DNA of 64,000 bases from Agrococcus sp. SL85 (GTDB taxonomy: Bacteria; Actinomycetota; Actinomycetes; Actinomycetales; Microbacteriaceae). Shown piece by piece: positions 28,140 to 38,857 of the stretch. The first letter of the stretch is position 1. Each line of letters starts with the position of its first letter. Made by a program: the position numbers and the translations under genes. Under the pieces are notes generated by a model. The model was not told where the DNA came from, ran no database searches, and was given only the letters and a program-made list of their open reading frames with translations. The stretch spans positions 1-64,000 of the forward strand of contig NZ_CP113066.1 of the NCBI RefSeq assembly GCF_026625845.1. Direction: 5' to 3'.

Positions 28140-28153
28140 CGAACATCTGTGTG
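28140..28153 (+). promoter_or_regulatory. weak SOS-box-like site in front of lexA
   Basis: CGAACATCTGTGTG keeps the CGAAC half and GT of the second half. It lies just upstream of a -10-like TACGCT (28174-28179), the same hexamer found before recA. Placement across the -35 region would suit lexA autorepression. The match is partial. Confidence 0.4.
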
Positions 28154-28257
28154 GTTCCTGGGCATCCGTCGGATACGCTTTCGAACCGAGAGCAGTCAAG
28201 CGCAGGCCACTGACACGCCCACCTCCGGGCGCCGACGGCAGGCGGAGCGGAGCGGGC

Positions 28258-28885
28258 ATGACCAGGCAGCTGACCGAGAAGCAGCAGGCGATCCTGCAGG
28301 TGATCCAGCAGGCGGTGCGCCAGCGCGGCTACCCGCCGAGCTACCGCGAGATCGGCGACGCCGTCGGCCTCTCCTCGCTCTCGAGCGTCACGCACCAGCT
28401 CGGGCAGGCTCGAGCTCGCCGGCGCCATCCGCCGCGATCCCGCGCGGCCGCGCGCGATCGAGGTGCTGGTGGAGGACGAGACCGACTCGGCCGCCGGCAG
28501 CATGGAGCAGGCCACGTTCGTCCCGCTCGTCGGCCGCATCGCCGCCGGCATCCCCATCACCGCCGAGCAGCAGGTCGAGGACGTCCTGCCGCTGCCCAAG
28601 CAGCTCGTGGGCTCGGGCGGCGACCTGTTCATGCTGAACGTGGTCGGCGACTCGATGATCGACGCCGCGATCTGCGACGGCGACTGGGTCGTCGTGCGGC
28701 AGCAGCGCACCGCGGAGAACGGCGACATCGTGGCGGCCATGCTCGACGGCGAGGCGACCGTCAAGGTGTTCCGCCAGCGGGACGGCCACACCTGGCTGCT
28801 GCCGCGCAACTCCGCGTTCGAGCCCATCCTCGGCGACGAGGCCGAGGTGCTCGGCCGCGTCGTCGCCGTGCTGCGCGCCGTCTGA
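28258..28885 (+). CDS. lexA: LexA repressor, frame broken once as read
   Basis: SOS repressor. It cleaves itself when stimulated by RecA filaments. After correction it has 208 residues: a winged-helix DNA-binding domain (1-70) and an S24 peptidase domain. Cleavage site Ala96-Gly97 (GRIAAGIP), catalytic Ser132 (GDSM) and Lys169 (ATVKVF). As read, one extra G at 28406-28410 (CAGGCTC instead of CAGCTC) shifts the frame inside HQLGQ/LELAG. Removing it joins the two halves perfectly. lexA and the SOS circuit appear otherwise intact, so this is most likely a sequence error. Confidence 0.93.
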
Positions 28886-28887
28886 CC

Positions 28888-29610
28888 GTGCCGCTCGTCC
28901 CGATCGACGGCGTGCCGACCTGGCACGACGTCGCGGGCGCGGGGGAGCCCGTCGTGCTGCTGCACGGCGGGCTCTCGCACTCCGGGGCGATGCGTCCGCT
29001 CGGCCGCCTGCTCGCCGAGCGGCGCCGCGTGCACGCCTTCGACCGGCGCGGCCACGGCGCGACGCCCCGCGCCGGCGCGCCCTTCACCTACGCGGCGATG
29101 GGCCACGAGGCCGTGCGCTTCCTCGAGGAGGTCGTGGGCGGACCCGCGCACCTCGTCGGCTGGAGCGACGGGGCGGTCGCCGCGGTGCTCGCCGCGCTCG
29201 AGCGGCCGGACCTCGTGCGCCGGATCGTCGCGATCGACCAGTACCTCGCGCTCGAGGGCGCGCCGAACCCCGAGGGCTTCGACGCGAGCATGCGAGAGCA
29301 CGCGACGCGCGAGCGGCTCCGTGCCGCCTTCGCGCGCCGCTCCCCCGAGCCCCGGGCCTTCGACGCCGCGCTCGAGGACTCGCTGCGGCTCTGGCGCACC
29401 GAGCCCGCGTTCGACCTCGCACGCCTCGAGCGCCTCCGCTCCCCCGTGCTCCTGCTCACCGCGGACGACGGCGAGGTGCTGCCGGACCACGCGGCCGCGC
29501 TCGTCGCGCGGATCCCCGTCGCCGAGCACCGGACGCTGCCCGGCACGCACCTGCTGCCGCTCGAGTCGCCGGAGGCCGTCGCGGCCGCCGTCGAGGACTG
29601 GCTCGACTAG
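28888..29610 (+). CDS. alpha/beta-hydrolase
   Basis: 240 residues from a GTG three bases after the lexA stop. Alpha/beta-hydrolase fold: oxyanion HGG (near 25-27), nucleophile elbow GWSDG (near 91-95, Ser), acid in LTADDGE and a late His in GTHLLPL. Substrate unknown. It is probably co-transcribed with lexA, though LexA control is only an inference. Its TAG overlaps the hflX TAG on the other strand in a shared CTAG. Confidence 0.85.
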   Translation: MPLVPIDGVPTWHDVAGAGEPVVLLHGGLSHSGAMRPLGRLLAERRRVHAFDRRGHGATPRAGAPFTYAAMGHEAVRFLEEVVGGPAHLVGWSDGAVAAVLAALERPDLVRRIVAIDQYLALEGAPNPEGFDASMREHATRERLRAAFARRSPEPRAFDAALEDSLRLWRTEPAFDLARLERLRSPVLLLTADDGEVLPDHAAALVARIPVAEHRTLPGTHLLPLESPEAVAAAVEDWLD

Positions 29611-31121
29611 GCCGCGTCGACCACGAAGTCGCGCAGGCGACCCGCCTCGGCCTCGGTCACCATCGCGTCGATGCGCGTGCCGGCCTCGACGTAGTCCTCC
29701 TGCACCACCTCGAAGCGGTCGTGCAGGTCTGCCACGACGTCGCCCCGGTCGTAGGGCACGAGCAGCGAGACCGGCACGCTCGGCCGCGGCAGCAGGGCGG
29801 CGATCCGTCCCAGCAGCTCGTCGACGCCCTCGCCCGTCCGCGCCGAGGCGAAGACGGCGTCCGGCTGGAGGCCGCGCAGCACGAGCCGCGTGCCGTCGTC
29901 GACGAGGTCGCTCTTGTTGAAGACGACGACCTCGGGGATGTCGCGCGCGCCGGTCTCGCCGATGACGTCGCGCACCGTCTGCAGCTGCGCCGCGGGATCC
30001 GGGTGGCTCGCGTCGACGACGTGCACGACGACCTCGGACTCCGCGACCTCCTCGAGCGTCGAGCGGAAGGCCTCGACGAGCTGGTGGGGCAGGTTGCGCA
30101 CGAAGCCGACCGTGTCGGCGATCGTGAACTCCCGGCCGTCCGGCGTGCGCGCGCGGCGCACGCTCGTGTCGAGCGTCGCGAACAGCGCGTTCTCGACGAG
30201 CACGCCGGCGCCCGTGATGCGGTTGAGGAGGCTCGACTTGCCTGCGTTCGTGTAGCCGGCGATCGCGACGCCCGGCACCTCGAACCGGTCGCGGTTGGCG
30301 CGCTTCGCCTGGCGCGCGGGCGCGAAGCCCTTGATCTGCCGACGCAGGCGCGCCATGCGCGTGTGGATGCGGCGGCGGTCGAGCTCGATCTTCGTCTCGC
30401 CGGGGCCGCGCGAGCCCATGCCCGCGCCCTGGCCGCCGACCTGGCCGCCGGCCTGGCGCGACATCGACTCGCCCCAGCCGCGCAGGCGCGGCAGCAGGTA
30501 CTCGAGCTGCGCGAGCTCGACCTGCGCCTTGCCCTCGCGGCTCTTGGCGTGCTGGCTGAAGATGTCGAGGATCACCGCGGTGCGGTCGATGACCTTGACC
30601 TTCACCTTGTCCTCGAGCGCGCGGCGCTGGCTCGGGGCGAGCTCGGAGTCGGCGATGACGGTGTCCGCGCCCAGCTCCTTCACGACGTCGGCGAGCTCCT
30701 CGGCCTTGCCGCGGCCGACGTACGTCGCGGGGTCCGGGTTGGGGCGGCGCTGCAGGAGCCCGGCGAGCACGCTCGCGCCCGCCGTCTCGGCGAGCGCCGC
30801 GAGCTCGCGCAGCGACTGCTCGGCGTCCTCGACGGAGCCCGAGTGCACGCCCACGAGGACGACGTTCTCGAGGCGCAGCTCGCGGTACTCGACCTCGGTG
30901 ACGTCCTCGAGCTCGGTGCGGAGGCCGTCGACGCGGCGCAGCGCAGCGCGGTCGGCGCGGTCGAGCTGCTCGCCGTCGCGGTCGCCGTCGGCCACGCTCG
31001 CCTGCAGCGCCTGCGCGCGCTCCGCGAGGAGCGCCTCCGAGGGCTGCGCCCACGCCAGGATGCGGTCCGTCGCGCGGCCGGCGCCCTCGCCGTCCACGGT
31101 GCCGTCCTGCGGTGCTGCCAT
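29607..31121 (-). CDS. hflX: GTPase HflX
   Basis: Ribosome-associated GTPase that splits or rescues stalled ribosomes. 504 residues: an N-terminal HflX domain ([12 protein letters not shown] near 131-142), a coiled-coil linker with the glycine-rich [14 protein letters not shown] region near 242-255, and a G domain with G1 [10 protein letters not shown]3 DTVGF and G4 NKSD. It converges on the hydrolase gene, and the two stop codons overlap in one CTAG. The ATG is 26 bases from the divergent methyltransferase start. Confidence 0.95.
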   Translation of the reverse strand: MAAPQDGTVDGEGAGRATDRILAWAQPSEALLAERAQALQASVADGDRDGEQLDRADRAALRRVDGLRTELEDVTEVEYRELRLENVVLVGVHSGSVEDAEQSLRELAALAETAGASVLAGLLQRRPNPDPATYVGRGKAEELADVVKELGADTVIADSELAPSQRRALEDKVKVKVIDRTAVILDIFSQHAKSREGKAQVELAQLEYLLPRLRGWGESMSRQAGGQVGGQGAGMGSRGPGETKIELDRRRIHTRMARLRRQIKGFAPARQAKRANRDRFEVPGVAIAGYTNAGKSSLLNRITGAGVLVENALFATLDTSVRRARTPDGREFTIADTVGFVRNLPHQLVEAFRSTLEEVAESEVVVHVVDASHPDPAAQLQTVRDVIGETGARDIPEVVVFNKSDLVDDGTRLVLRGLQPDAVFASARTGEGVDELLGRIAALLPRPSVPVSLLVPYDRGDVVADLHDRFEVVQEDYVEAGTRIDAMVTEAEAGRLRDFVVDAA

Positions 31122-31147
31122 GCTTCGTCCTTCGCTACTGTCGATCC

Positions 31148-31759
31148 GTGCCGGACCACTACTTCTCGCCCGATCCTGCCGCGCCCGAGGCGCTCCGCAC
31201 CATCCGGGTGCCGCTCGCGGGCTCCGAGCGGGAGATGGTGACCGCCACCGGCGTCTTCTCCGGCGACCGCCTCGACGTGGGCACGTCGGTGCTCCTCGAC
31301 GCCGTGCCCGCTCCGCCCGAGTCCGGCGATCTGCTGGACCTCGGCTGCGGCTGGGGGCCGATCGCGGCGACGCTCGCGCTCCGCTCCCCCGCCGCCCGCG
31401 TGTGGGCGGTCGACGTCAACGCCCGTGCGCTCTCGCTCGTGGAGCGGAATGCCGAGCTGCTCAGTCTATCGAACATCACCCCTGCGACACCAGAGCTCGT
31501 GCCCGCCGACGTGCGCTTCGCGACGATCTGGTCGAACCCGCCCATCCGCATCGGCAAGGCGCAGCTGCACGCGCTGCTCGAGGCCTGGCTCCCCCGCCTC
31601 GCACCCGACGGCACCGCGTGGCTCGTCGTGCAGAAGCATCTGGGCGCGGACTCGCTCCAGCGATGGCTCGAGGAGCGCTTCCCCGGCTTCGACGTGGAGC
31701 GGGCGACGTCGAAGAAGACGTACCGGATCCTCGCGGTCACCGCGCCGTCGGAGGGCTGA
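31148..31759 (+). CDS. RsmC-like class I methyltransferase
   Basis: 203 residues. SAM-binding motif I DLGCGWGPIA (near 63-72), acidic loop VDVN (near 86-89) and SNPPI (near 127-131), the NPP-type motif of base N-methyltransferases. It resembles the C-terminal catalytic half of RsmC, which methylates 16S G1207, so a 16S rRNA guanine target is likely but unproven. I chose the GTG at 31148 because the upstream ATG would run into hflX. It is divergent from hflX. Confidence 0.85.
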   Translation: MPDHYFSPDPAAPEALRTIRVPLAGSEREMVTATGVFSGDRLDVGTSVLLDAVPAPPESGDLLDLGCGWGPIAATLALRSPAARVWAVDVNARALSLVERNAELLSLSNITPATPELVPADVRFATIWSNPPIRIGKAQLHALLEAWLPRLAPDGTAWLVVQKHLGADSLQRWLEERFPGFDVERATSKKTYRILAVTAPSEG

Positions 31760-31765
31760 GCGGCG

Positions 31766-31850
31766 GCCCGCGGCGAGGCGACCCGCGGCGCGGCGACCCG
31801 CGGCGAGGCGACCTGCGGGGAGGCGGCACGCGGCGCGGCCACCCGCGGAT
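31766..31850. repeat. 15-bp tandem repeat between methyltransferase and dapF
   Basis: About 5.6 copies of a 15-bp unit close to ACCCGCGGCGAGGCG fill nearly the whole 90-base gap between two converging genes. No terminator hairpin of the usual type is present, so the repeat may take that role. Confidence 0.85.
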
Positions 31851-32722
31851 CAGCGCGCGAGCGTCGCCTCGCCGCGCGCGACGATCTCGGCCGGGCCCGT
31901 GAGCCACGCGTGGCCGCGCTCGTCGACCTCGACCTCGAGCCGTCCGCCCGGCACGTCGACGATCCAGCGGTCGGCCGCGTCACCCGACCAGTGCCGCACC
32001 GCCATCGCGGCCGCGACCGCCCCCGTGCCGCACGAGAGCGTCTCTCCGACGCCGCGCTCGTGCACGCGCATCCGGATCGCGCCCACGCCGTCGGCGATCG
32101 CGCCCGGCACCGCGAACTCGACGTTCGCGCCGTCGGCGGGCAGCGGGTCGAGCGCGGGCGCGGCGTGCAGGTCGAGCGCCTCGAGCTCGTCCTCGCCCGC
32201 GAGGGCGACGACGACGTGGGGGTTGCCGGTGGAGACGTCGAGACCCGGTCGCGCGACGTCGAGGCCGTGGGCGGCGACGAGGCGGTCGCCGCCGAGCTCG
32301 AAGGGGCCGAGGTCGGCCGAGAGCAGCGGGCCGCGACGCTCGACGCGCTTGGTCCCGGCGCGCGTCACGATCTGGAGCACCTCGCCGTCCGCGAGGCGCA
32401 CGAGGCCCTCCTCGAGCAGGTAGCGGACGAACACGCGCACGCCGTTCCCGCACATCTCGCTCGTGGTGCCGTCGGCGTTCCAGTAGTCCATGGCCCACGT
32501 GCCCGGCTCGGCGGCGTCGAGCGCCGCGTCGCCCGCGCTGCCGGCGCGCACGGCGCGGATGACGCCGTCGCCGCCGATGCCGAAGCGCCGGTCGGCGAGC
32601 GCGCGCACGCGGTCGGCATCGAGCGGCGAAGCGCCCTCGGGGTCGGCGAGCAGCACGAAGTCGTTGCCGGTGCCGTGGCCCTTCGCGAAGGCGACGGGCG
32701 GCTGCGCGGCGAGGGAGGTCAT
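31850..32722 (-). CDS. dapF: diaminopimelate epimerase
   Basis: Converts LL- to meso-diaminopimelate for lysine and peptidoglycan. 290 residues. The two catalytic cysteines are in MCGNGVR (near 90-96) and SCGTGAVA (near 231-238). The ATG overlaps the miaA TGA (ATGA), the usual miaB-miaA-dapF order of actinobacteria. dapA and dapB are also in this window, but not in the same operon. Confidence 0.96.
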   Translation of the reverse strand: MTSLAAQPPVAFAKGHGTGNDFVLLADPEGASPLDADRVRALADRRFGIGGDGVIRAVRAGSAGDAALDAAEPGTWAMDYWNADGTTSEMCGNGVRVFVRYLLEEGLVRLADGEVLQIVTRAGTKRVERRGPLLSADLGPFELGGDRLVAAHGLDVARPGLDVSTGNPHVVVALAGEDELEALDLHAAPALDPLPADGANVEFAVPGAIADGVGAIRMRVHERGVGETLSCGTGAVAAAMAVRHWSGDAADRWIVDVPGGRLEVEVDERGHAWLTGPAEIVARGEATLAR

Positions 32723-33627
32723 GCCTCCAGGCTACCGACCGCGCGCGCCGCGAGCTCGGCGGCGGGCAGCGGCTCGGCCGCCGGGTAGCGCTGGAACCAG
32801 GAGACCTGGCGTCGCGCGTAGCGGCGGGTCAGCGCCTGCGTGCGCGCGATCGCCTCGGCCTCGTCGATGCGGCCGTCGAGCTGGTCGAGCGCCTGCCGGT
32901 AGCCGATCGCCTGCTGCGCCGTCGTGCCGCGCTCGATGCCGGCCTCGCGCAGCGTGCGCACCTCGTCGAGCATCCCCTCGGCCCACATGCGCTCCACGCG
33001 CGCGTCGAGCCGCTGCACGAGCTCGTCGCGGGGCGTGCGCTCGTGCTGGATGATCGTCGGCCGCGCGAGCGACTCCTCCGCGGGGAGGCCCACGCGGAAG
33101 GGCTCGCCCGTGAGGGTCACGGCCTCGAGCGCGCGCACGAGGCGGCGGCCGTTGTGCGGCCCGATCGCCTCGGCCGCCGCCGGGTCGACCGCCTCGAGGC
33201 GCGCGTGCATCGCGGCGGCGCCCGTGACCGTCAGCTCGGCCTCGAGCCGGGCGCGCAGCGCCTCGTCGGTGGCGGGGAAGGCGAAGTCGTAGAGGACGCT
33301 CGAGGCGTACAGGCCCGAGCCGCCGACGAGGATCGGCACGGCCCCGCGCGCCTCGATGCCCGCGACGGCGGCGAGCGCCGCCTCGCGGTAGGCGGCGACC
33401 GCCGCGTCCTGCCACGGGTCCAGCACGTCGAGCAGGTGGTGCGGATGCCCCGCGCGCTCGGCCTCCGTCGCCTTGGCCGTGCCGACGTCCATGCCGCGGT
33501 AGAGCTGCATCGCGTCGCAGTTCACCACCTCGGCGCGCGCGCCGAGCGCCGCCACCGCATCCGCGATCGCGATCGAGCGCGCCGTCTTGCCGGTGCCGGT
33601 GGCGCCGACGACGGCGATGAGCGTCAC
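32719..33627 (-). CDS. miaA: tRNA dimethylallyltransferase
   Basis: Adds the isopentenyl group to A37 of tRNAs reading UNN codons. 302 residues from a GTG that overlaps the miaB TGA (GTGA). The P-loop GATGTGKT is near residues 7-14, with [17 protein letters not shown] near 36-52. It works directly before MiaB, its neighbour, which methylthiolates the product. The longer upstream open frame is not needed and would overlap miaB. Confidence 0.95.
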   Translation of the reverse strand: MTLIAVVGATGTGKTARSIAIADAVAALGARAEVVNCDAMQLYRGMDVGTAKATEAERAGHPHHLLDVLDPWQDAAVAAYREAALAAVAGIEARGAVPILVGGSGLYASSVLYDFAFPATDEALRARLEAELTVTGAAAMHARLEAVDPAAAEAIGPHNGRRLVRALEAVTLTGEPFRVGLPAEESLARPTIIQHERTPRDELVQRLDARVERMWAEGMLDEVRTLREAGIERGTTAQQAIGYRQALDQLDGRIDEAEAIARTQALTRRYARRQVSWFQRYPAAEPLPAAELAARAVGSLEA

Positions 33628-35114
33628 GCGCCGATGCGGAGGGTCGGCAGGCCGAGCGAGACGGCGCCGCCCTGGACGGCGCCGCCGGCACCCGCGCCGA
33701 CCGCCGGGACCGCGCAGGAGTCGGCCTGCGCGCGGTCCCACGCGTCGCCCGAGCGCGTGCGGCGCACGTGCTGCACGCCGGCGTCGGCGAGGAGGTGGAA
33801 CGGTGCAGCCTGCGTGATCTCGACCGTGGCGACGTCGCCAGGGCGCGGCTGCGCATCGCCTGGCGCGAAGTGCACGAGGCGGTTGTCCTCGGCGCGGCCC
33901 GAGAGGCGGTGCGTCTCGGCGTCCTTCTTGCCCTCGCCGATCGCGACCAGCACGTCGACGGTGCGGCCGACCTGGCGTCGGTTCTCCTCGGCCGAGATGC
34001 GGTCCTGGAGCGCGATGAGCCGCTCGAAGCGCTCCTGCACGACCTCCTTCGGCACCTGGTCGGGCATCGTGGCCGCGGGGGTGCCCGGGCGGATCGAGTA
34101 CTGGAAGGTGAAGGCCGACGCGAAGCGCGAGGCCTCGACGACGCGCAGGGTGTCCTCGAAGTCCTCGTCGGTCTCGCCGGGGAACCCGACGATGAGGTCG
34201 GTCGTGATGGCCGCGTGCGGGATGCGCTCGCGCACGCGGTCGAGGATGCCGAGGAACCGCGTCGACCGGTAGGAGCGGCGCATCGCCTTCAGCACGCGGT
34301 CGGAGCCTGACTGCAGGGGCATGTGCAGCTGCGGCATCACCGCGGGCGTCTCGGCCATCGCGTCGATGACGTCGTCGGTGAAGGCGGCGGGGTGCGGGCT
34401 CGTGAAGCGGATGCGCTCGAGGCCGTCGATCTCGCCTGCGGCGCGCAGCAGCTTGCCGAAGGCCAGGCGGTCGCCGAACTCGACACCGTAGGAGTTGACG
34501 TTCTGGCCCAGCAGCGTGACCTCGATCGCGCCGTCGTCGACGAGCGCCTGCACCTCGGCGAGCACCTCGCCCGGGCGGCGGTCGCGCTCCTTGCCGCGGA
34601 GCGAGGGCACGATGCAGAACGTGCAGGTGTTGTTGCAGCCGACCGAGATCGAGACCCAGCCGGCGTAGGTCGACTCGCGCTTCGTCGGCAGCGTCGACGG
34701 GAAGACCTCGAGCGACTCGAGGATCTCGACCTGCGCCTCGTCGTTGTGGCGGCTGCGCTCGAGCAGCGCCGGCAGCGAGCCCATGTTGTGGGTGCCGAAG
34801 ACGACGTCGACCCAGGGCGCGCGCTCGACGATCGTGGCGCGGTCCTTCTGCGCCAGGCAGCCGCCGACCGCGATCTGGAAGCCGGGCCGCTCGCGCTTCG
34901 TCTTCGCGAGGTGGCCGAGGTGCCCGTAGAGCTTCGTGTCGGCGTTCTCGCGCACGGCGCAGGTGTTGATGACGACGACGTCAGGGGCGCCGTCGACGGC
35001 TTCGGCGTAGCCTGCGTCCTCGAGCGATCCGCGCATCCGCTCGGAGTCGTGGACGTTCATCTGGCACCCGAAGGTCTTCACCTCGTAGGTGCGCACCGGA
35101 GCGATCGCGGACAT
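33624..35114 (-). CDS. miaB: tRNA-2-methylthio-N6-dimethylallyladenosine synthase
   Basis: Radical-SAM methylthiotransferase acting on i6A37 of tRNA. 496 residues. The N-terminal UPF0004 domain has cluster cysteines at Cys17 (TFGCQMN), near 51 (NTCAVRE) and in VGGCLAQ. The radical SAM motif CNNTCTFC is near residue 159, and a C-terminal TRAM domain follows. A G/A-rich tail of about 45 residues follows TRAM. Its GTGA overlap with miaA shows coupling. A strong terminator (35151-35183) lies just upstream, so miaB begins the operon. Confidence 0.96.
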   Translation of the reverse strand: MSAIAPVRTYEVKTFGCQMNVHDSERMRGSLEDAGYAEAVDGAPDVVVINTCAVRENADTKLYGHLGHLAKTKRERPGFQIAVGGCLAQKDRATIVERAPWVDVVFGTHNMGSLPALLERSRHNDEAQVEILESLEVFPSTLPTKRESTYAGWVSISVGCNNTCTFCIVPSLRGKERDRRPGEVLAEVQALVDDGAIEVTLLGQNVNSYGVEFGDRLAFGKLLRAAGEIDGLERIRFTSPHPAAFTDDVIDAMAETPAVMPQLHMPLQSGSDRVLKAMRRSYRSTRFLGILDRVRERIPHAAITTDLIVGFPGETDEDFEDTLRVVEASRFASAFTFQYSIRPGTPAATMPDQVPKEVVQERFERLIALQDRISAEENRRQVGRTVDVLVAIGEGKKDAETHRLSGRAEDNRLVHFAPGDAQPRPGDVATVEITQAAPFHLLADAGVQHVRRTRSGDAWDRAQADSCAVPAVGAGAGGAVQGGAVSLGLPTLRIGA

Positions 35115-35150
35115 GCTCCGAGGGTACCGGCGGCGGTGCCGGGACGTGCG

Positions 35151-35183
35151 ACGGCGGACCGCCCCGCGGGGGCGGTCCGCCGT
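35151..35183 (-). terminator. terminator after the lipoprotein gene
   Basis: A perfect 15-bp stem (ACGGCGGACCGCCCC with GGGGCGGTCCGCCGT) and a 3-base loop, 25 bases after the lipoprotein stop and 36 bases before miaB. Very stable. Confidence 0.85.
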
Positions 35184-35208
35184 CGTGGATCGCAGCGCTG
35201 CGGGGCGC

Positions 35209-35676
35209 TCAGCCCTGCGAGGCGCTCAGCTCGTAGTCGCCGCCGTCGGTGCCCTGGCCGCTCAGCTCCATCGAGCCGTCGGCCGCGCTGCCCGAGAGCG
35301 TGACGTCGAAGGACTCCTGGCCCGTCTCGTCGACGGAGATCTGCGTGATCGTCATCTCGATCGTGTCGCCGTCCTGCGACCAGACGTCGGCCGGCGAGTC
35401 GAACGTGTCGCCCGCCCAGTCGGAGAAGTCGATCGTGCCGTCCTCGTTGAGGGTGAAGGCGATGTCGGAGACCTGGCCGTTGAAGTCGCCGGTCCACGAG
35501 GTGCCCGCGAGGTCGGCGGTGTCGCCGCTGCCGTCGTCCGAGCCGCCGTCGGGCTCGGTGGTGGCGTCGGTGCCGGTGGTGGCACCGCCCATCGGGGGCA
35601 GCTGGAAGCAGCCCGTGAGGGCGAGGAGGGACACGGCGGCGATTGCCGGGACAGCGAGCATCCTGGAGGTCTTCAT
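35209..35676 (-). CDS. putative lipoprotein, unknown function
   Basis: 155 residues. A lipoprotein signal ends in LTGC (Cys23). Then comes a T/D/G/S-rich linker of about 30 residues and a small acidic, beta-rich domain ([12 protein letters not shown] and ITFTL-type strands). No catalytic motif is visible. Stand-alone, with its own terminator, between recX and miaB. The role cannot be deduced. Confidence 0.8.
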   Translation of the reverse strand: MKTSRMLAVPAIAAVSLLALTGCFQLPPMGGATTGTDATTEPDGGSDDGSGDTADLAGTSWTGDFNGQVSDIAFTLNEDGTIDFSDWAGDTFDSPADVWSQDGDTIEMTITQISVDETGQESFDVTLSGSAADGSMELSGQGTDGGDYELSASQG

Positions 35677-35729
35677 AGCGGGAACGTAGCCGGGCGCCGC
35701 TTCGCCTACCTGGATGCCTGCTGAGGCTT

Positions 35730-35756
35730 GCGGGCGAGCGCGCTCGGCTCGCCCGC
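35730..35756 (-). terminator. terminator after recX
   Basis: A 10-bp stem GCGGGCGAGC/GCTCGCCCGC with a 7-base loop, 7 bases after the recX stop and before the lipoprotein start. Ends the recA-recX transcript. Confidence 0.7.
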
Positions 35757-35763
35757 CATGCCG

Positions 35764-36359
35764 TCAGCGGAAGCGAGGCCCCCGTGGCCGCGTGCGCTCG
35801 ATGGCCATGCGCACCGCGCCGCCGCCGAAGCCCCGCCGCTGCAGGAAGCCCGCGAGCCTGCGCTCCGCGGTCTCGTCGTCGAGCGAGCCCATGCGGCGGC
35901 GCCGATCGGCAGCGGCCTCGATCGCGCGCTCGAGCTCGTCGCCGTCGTCGGGACGCTCGAGCACCTCGGGATCGAGGCCGCGGCGACGGAGCTCGGCGGC
36001 GACGCCGCGCTCCCCCAGCTGCTTGCGCTCGCGCAGGCGCTCGGCGAGGTCCTGCGCGAGCTGCGCGTCGTCGACGAGGCCCTCGCGCTCGAGGCGGTCG
36101 AGGACGGCCTCGCGCACCTCGGGCTCGACCTCGCGCCGCTCGAGCGCGCGATCGAGCTCCTGCCGGCTCGCGGCCCGGCGGCCGAGGGCGCGGAGCGCGA
36201 TCGAGCGCGCCGACTCCTCGTCCGGCGGCGCCGACGGCGCGTCGCGCTCGTCGGATGCGGCCGAGGCCCCGTCCTGCTGGACGGGGCCTCGTGCGTCGTC
36301 GTCCTTGCTGGCGATCCAGGCGGAGAGCTCGACGACGCCTGCCATGCGATCGGGCTCGC

Positions 36360-36363
<4 letters not shown>
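35764..36363 (-). CDS. recX: regulatory protein RecX
   Basis: Binds RecA filaments and modulates recombinase activity. 199 residues from a GTG overlapping the recA TGA (GTGA), so production is tied to recA. The N-terminal 45 residues are acidic and variable. The three-helix RecX repeats start at [20 protein letters not shown] (near 46-65). This coupling is the usual arrangement in actinobacteria. Confidence 0.92.
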
Positions 36364-37436
<1,073 letters not shown>

Positions 37437-37538
37437 TGCTGGCCTTCCGTTGGTGGGATGCGCTCACGGTACGTCGGGCCACCGACATGCGGGCGGCCAC
37501 CGGCACCGCCTGTGGAGACGGGACCGTCGGACCCCTCC

Positions 37539-37567
37539 AGCGTACGCCTCGTTCGAACGGATCTTCG
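37539..37567 (-). promoter_or_regulatory. recA promoter region with SOS box
   Basis: On the plus strand CGAACGGATCTTCG (37554-37567) fits CGAAC-N4-GTTCG with one mismatch. Ten bases downstream in the recA direction lies TACGCT (37539-37544), a plausible -10. The box would cover the -35 area and let LexA block transcription. Position about 120 bases before the recA ATG. Confidence 0.7.
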
Positions 37568-37615
37568 AACGGCGATGCGGCGTGTCGGCTCGGCTCGTGC
37601 CGCGCGGCGAGCGCC

Positions 37616-37837
37616 TCAGGCGCGCGGGTCGCGCAGCCCCCTGCCGTGGCGGCGGTCGGCCGGCACGTCCTGCGACTCGCAGAGCGCCGCCCAGACCTCG
37701 CGCGCGGGCACGCCGCCGCGGAGCGCCTCGGCGCCGGTCCGGCCGCCCAGGCGCTCGAGCACGAGGTCCGCGAGCAGGACGGCGCCCAGGGCGCCGAACT
37801 CCTCGCGGACCGCGATCTGCAGCTCGCTCCCGCGCAT
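37616..37837 (-). CDS. DUF3046 family protein
   Basis: 73 residues. The pattern [42 protein letters not shown] (around 12-53) is the whole DUF3046 family domain. Function unknown. It is almost always next to recA in actinobacteria, as here. It starts 3 bases after the clgR stop, so the two are probably co-transcribed and end before the recA promoter. Confidence 0.88.
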   Translation of the reverse strand: MRGSELQIAVREEFGALGAVLLADLVLERLGGRTGAEALRGGVPAREVWAALCESQDVPADRRHGRGLRDPRA

Positions 37838-37840
37838 CGC

Positions 37841-38180
37841 CTACCGGACGGCCGCGTCGAACTCCGCGACGAGCCTCGTCGGGCAGCGTGTCGGGCACCG
37901 AGCCCAGCGTCGTGAGCGGAGCGTCGAGCTCCGCGAACGTCAGGCCCTCGAGCACTGCGAGACGGTCCCCCACCTCTCGCAGGATGCTCGACAGCGGCAC
38001 CTCGAGCGCCTCGGCCACCGAGGCGAGGATCTCGCTCGAGGCCTCCTTCTGCCCGCGCTCCACCTCGCTCAGGTAGCCGAGCGCGACGGAGGCCCGCGAT
38101 GCGACCTGCCGCAGGGTCCTGCCCTGCCGCAGGCGGACGTCGCGCAGCACGTCGCCGATCTCCTGTCGAACCAGCACCAT
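37841..38180 (-). CDS. clgR: ClgR-like helix-turn-helix regulator, frame broken once as read
   Basis: XRE-family regulator. 112 residues after correction. The HTH ([20 protein letters not shown] near 22-41) is nearly identical in style to ClgR, which activates clp protease and stress genes in actinobacteria and sits in this same pgsA-cinA-clgR-recA neighbourhood. As read, an extra base at 37872-37876 (AGCCT instead of AGCT on the plus strand) shifts the last ten codons. Removing it gives a short [11 protein letters not shown] ending and a TAG just before DUF3046. Many ClgR proteins carry a C-terminal degradation tag, which cannot be judged here. Confidence 0.82.
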
Positions 38181-38299
38181 GGTCTCCCCCTCCACCGTGG
38201 TCGGATGCCCCAGCCTAGTCCGCAGGACCTGCGGCTCCTCCGGGGCGCGTACCGATGACAACACCCATCCGAGCGGACGCATTCCGCAGCAGCCCCGGT

Positions 38300-38857
38300 T
38301 CAGGGTGTGGATCCGCTGTGGGGGCCGTCGGGCGCGAGATCGTCGCGGTCGAGCGCCTCGAGGAGCAGCTCGAGCGCCGCCCGGACCGCCGCCTCGCGCA
38401 CGGCCGACCGGTCGCCGTCGACGGCGCGCGACGCCGCGCTGACGGCGCGGCCGGTCGCAACGCGCGCCTCGAGCCCGACGTGGAACTCGCCCGGCGCATG
38501 CCCGTCCTGCGGATCGGGGCCCGCGACGCCCGTCGTCGCGACACCGATGGTGCACGCTGCGCGGTCGATCGCCGCGAGCTCCCGCGCGCCGCGCGCCATC
38601 GCGACCGCGACCTCCGGATCGACCGGCCCGCGCTCGCGGAGCAGCGCCGCGGGCACGTGGAGCACCGAGCCCTTCATCTCGGTCGCGTAGGCGACGACCC
38701 CGAGGCGCAGCACCGCGGACGCGCCGGGGACCCCGACGAGCGCCGCCGCGAGCGCGCCGCCCGTGAGCGACTCGGCGACGGCGAGCGTCGCGCCGCGCTC
38801 GATCGCGCGGAGGACGGCGCGCTCGGCGAGCGCCTCGACGCCCGCGTGCTCGGTCAC
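38300..38857 (-). CDS. cinA: CinA C-terminal family protein (nicotinamide-nucleotide amidohydrolase)
   Basis: 185 residues, the stand-alone C-terminal CinA domain. Family members deamidate NMN (PncC activity) in NAD salvage. Conserved [24 protein letters not shown] near 31-54 and [15 protein letters not shown] near 113-127. The GTG overlaps the pgsA TGA (GTGA). The N-terminal MoCF-type domain of full-length CinA is absent, as in other actinobacteria. Confidence 0.9.
   Translation of the reverse strand: MTEHAGVEALAERAVLRAIERGATLAVAESLTGGALAAALVGVPGASAVLRLGVVAYATEMKGSVLHVPAALLRERGPVDPEVAVAMARGARELAAIDRAACTIGVATTGVAGPDPQDGHAPGEFHVGLEARVATGRAVSAASRAVDGDRSAVREAAVRAALELLLEALDRDDLAPDGPHSGSTP

Noticed and set aside
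31112..31147. Upstream ATG start for the RsmC-like gene
   Set aside because: It would overlap the hflX start region and adds residues outside the family core. The GTG at 31148 fits better.
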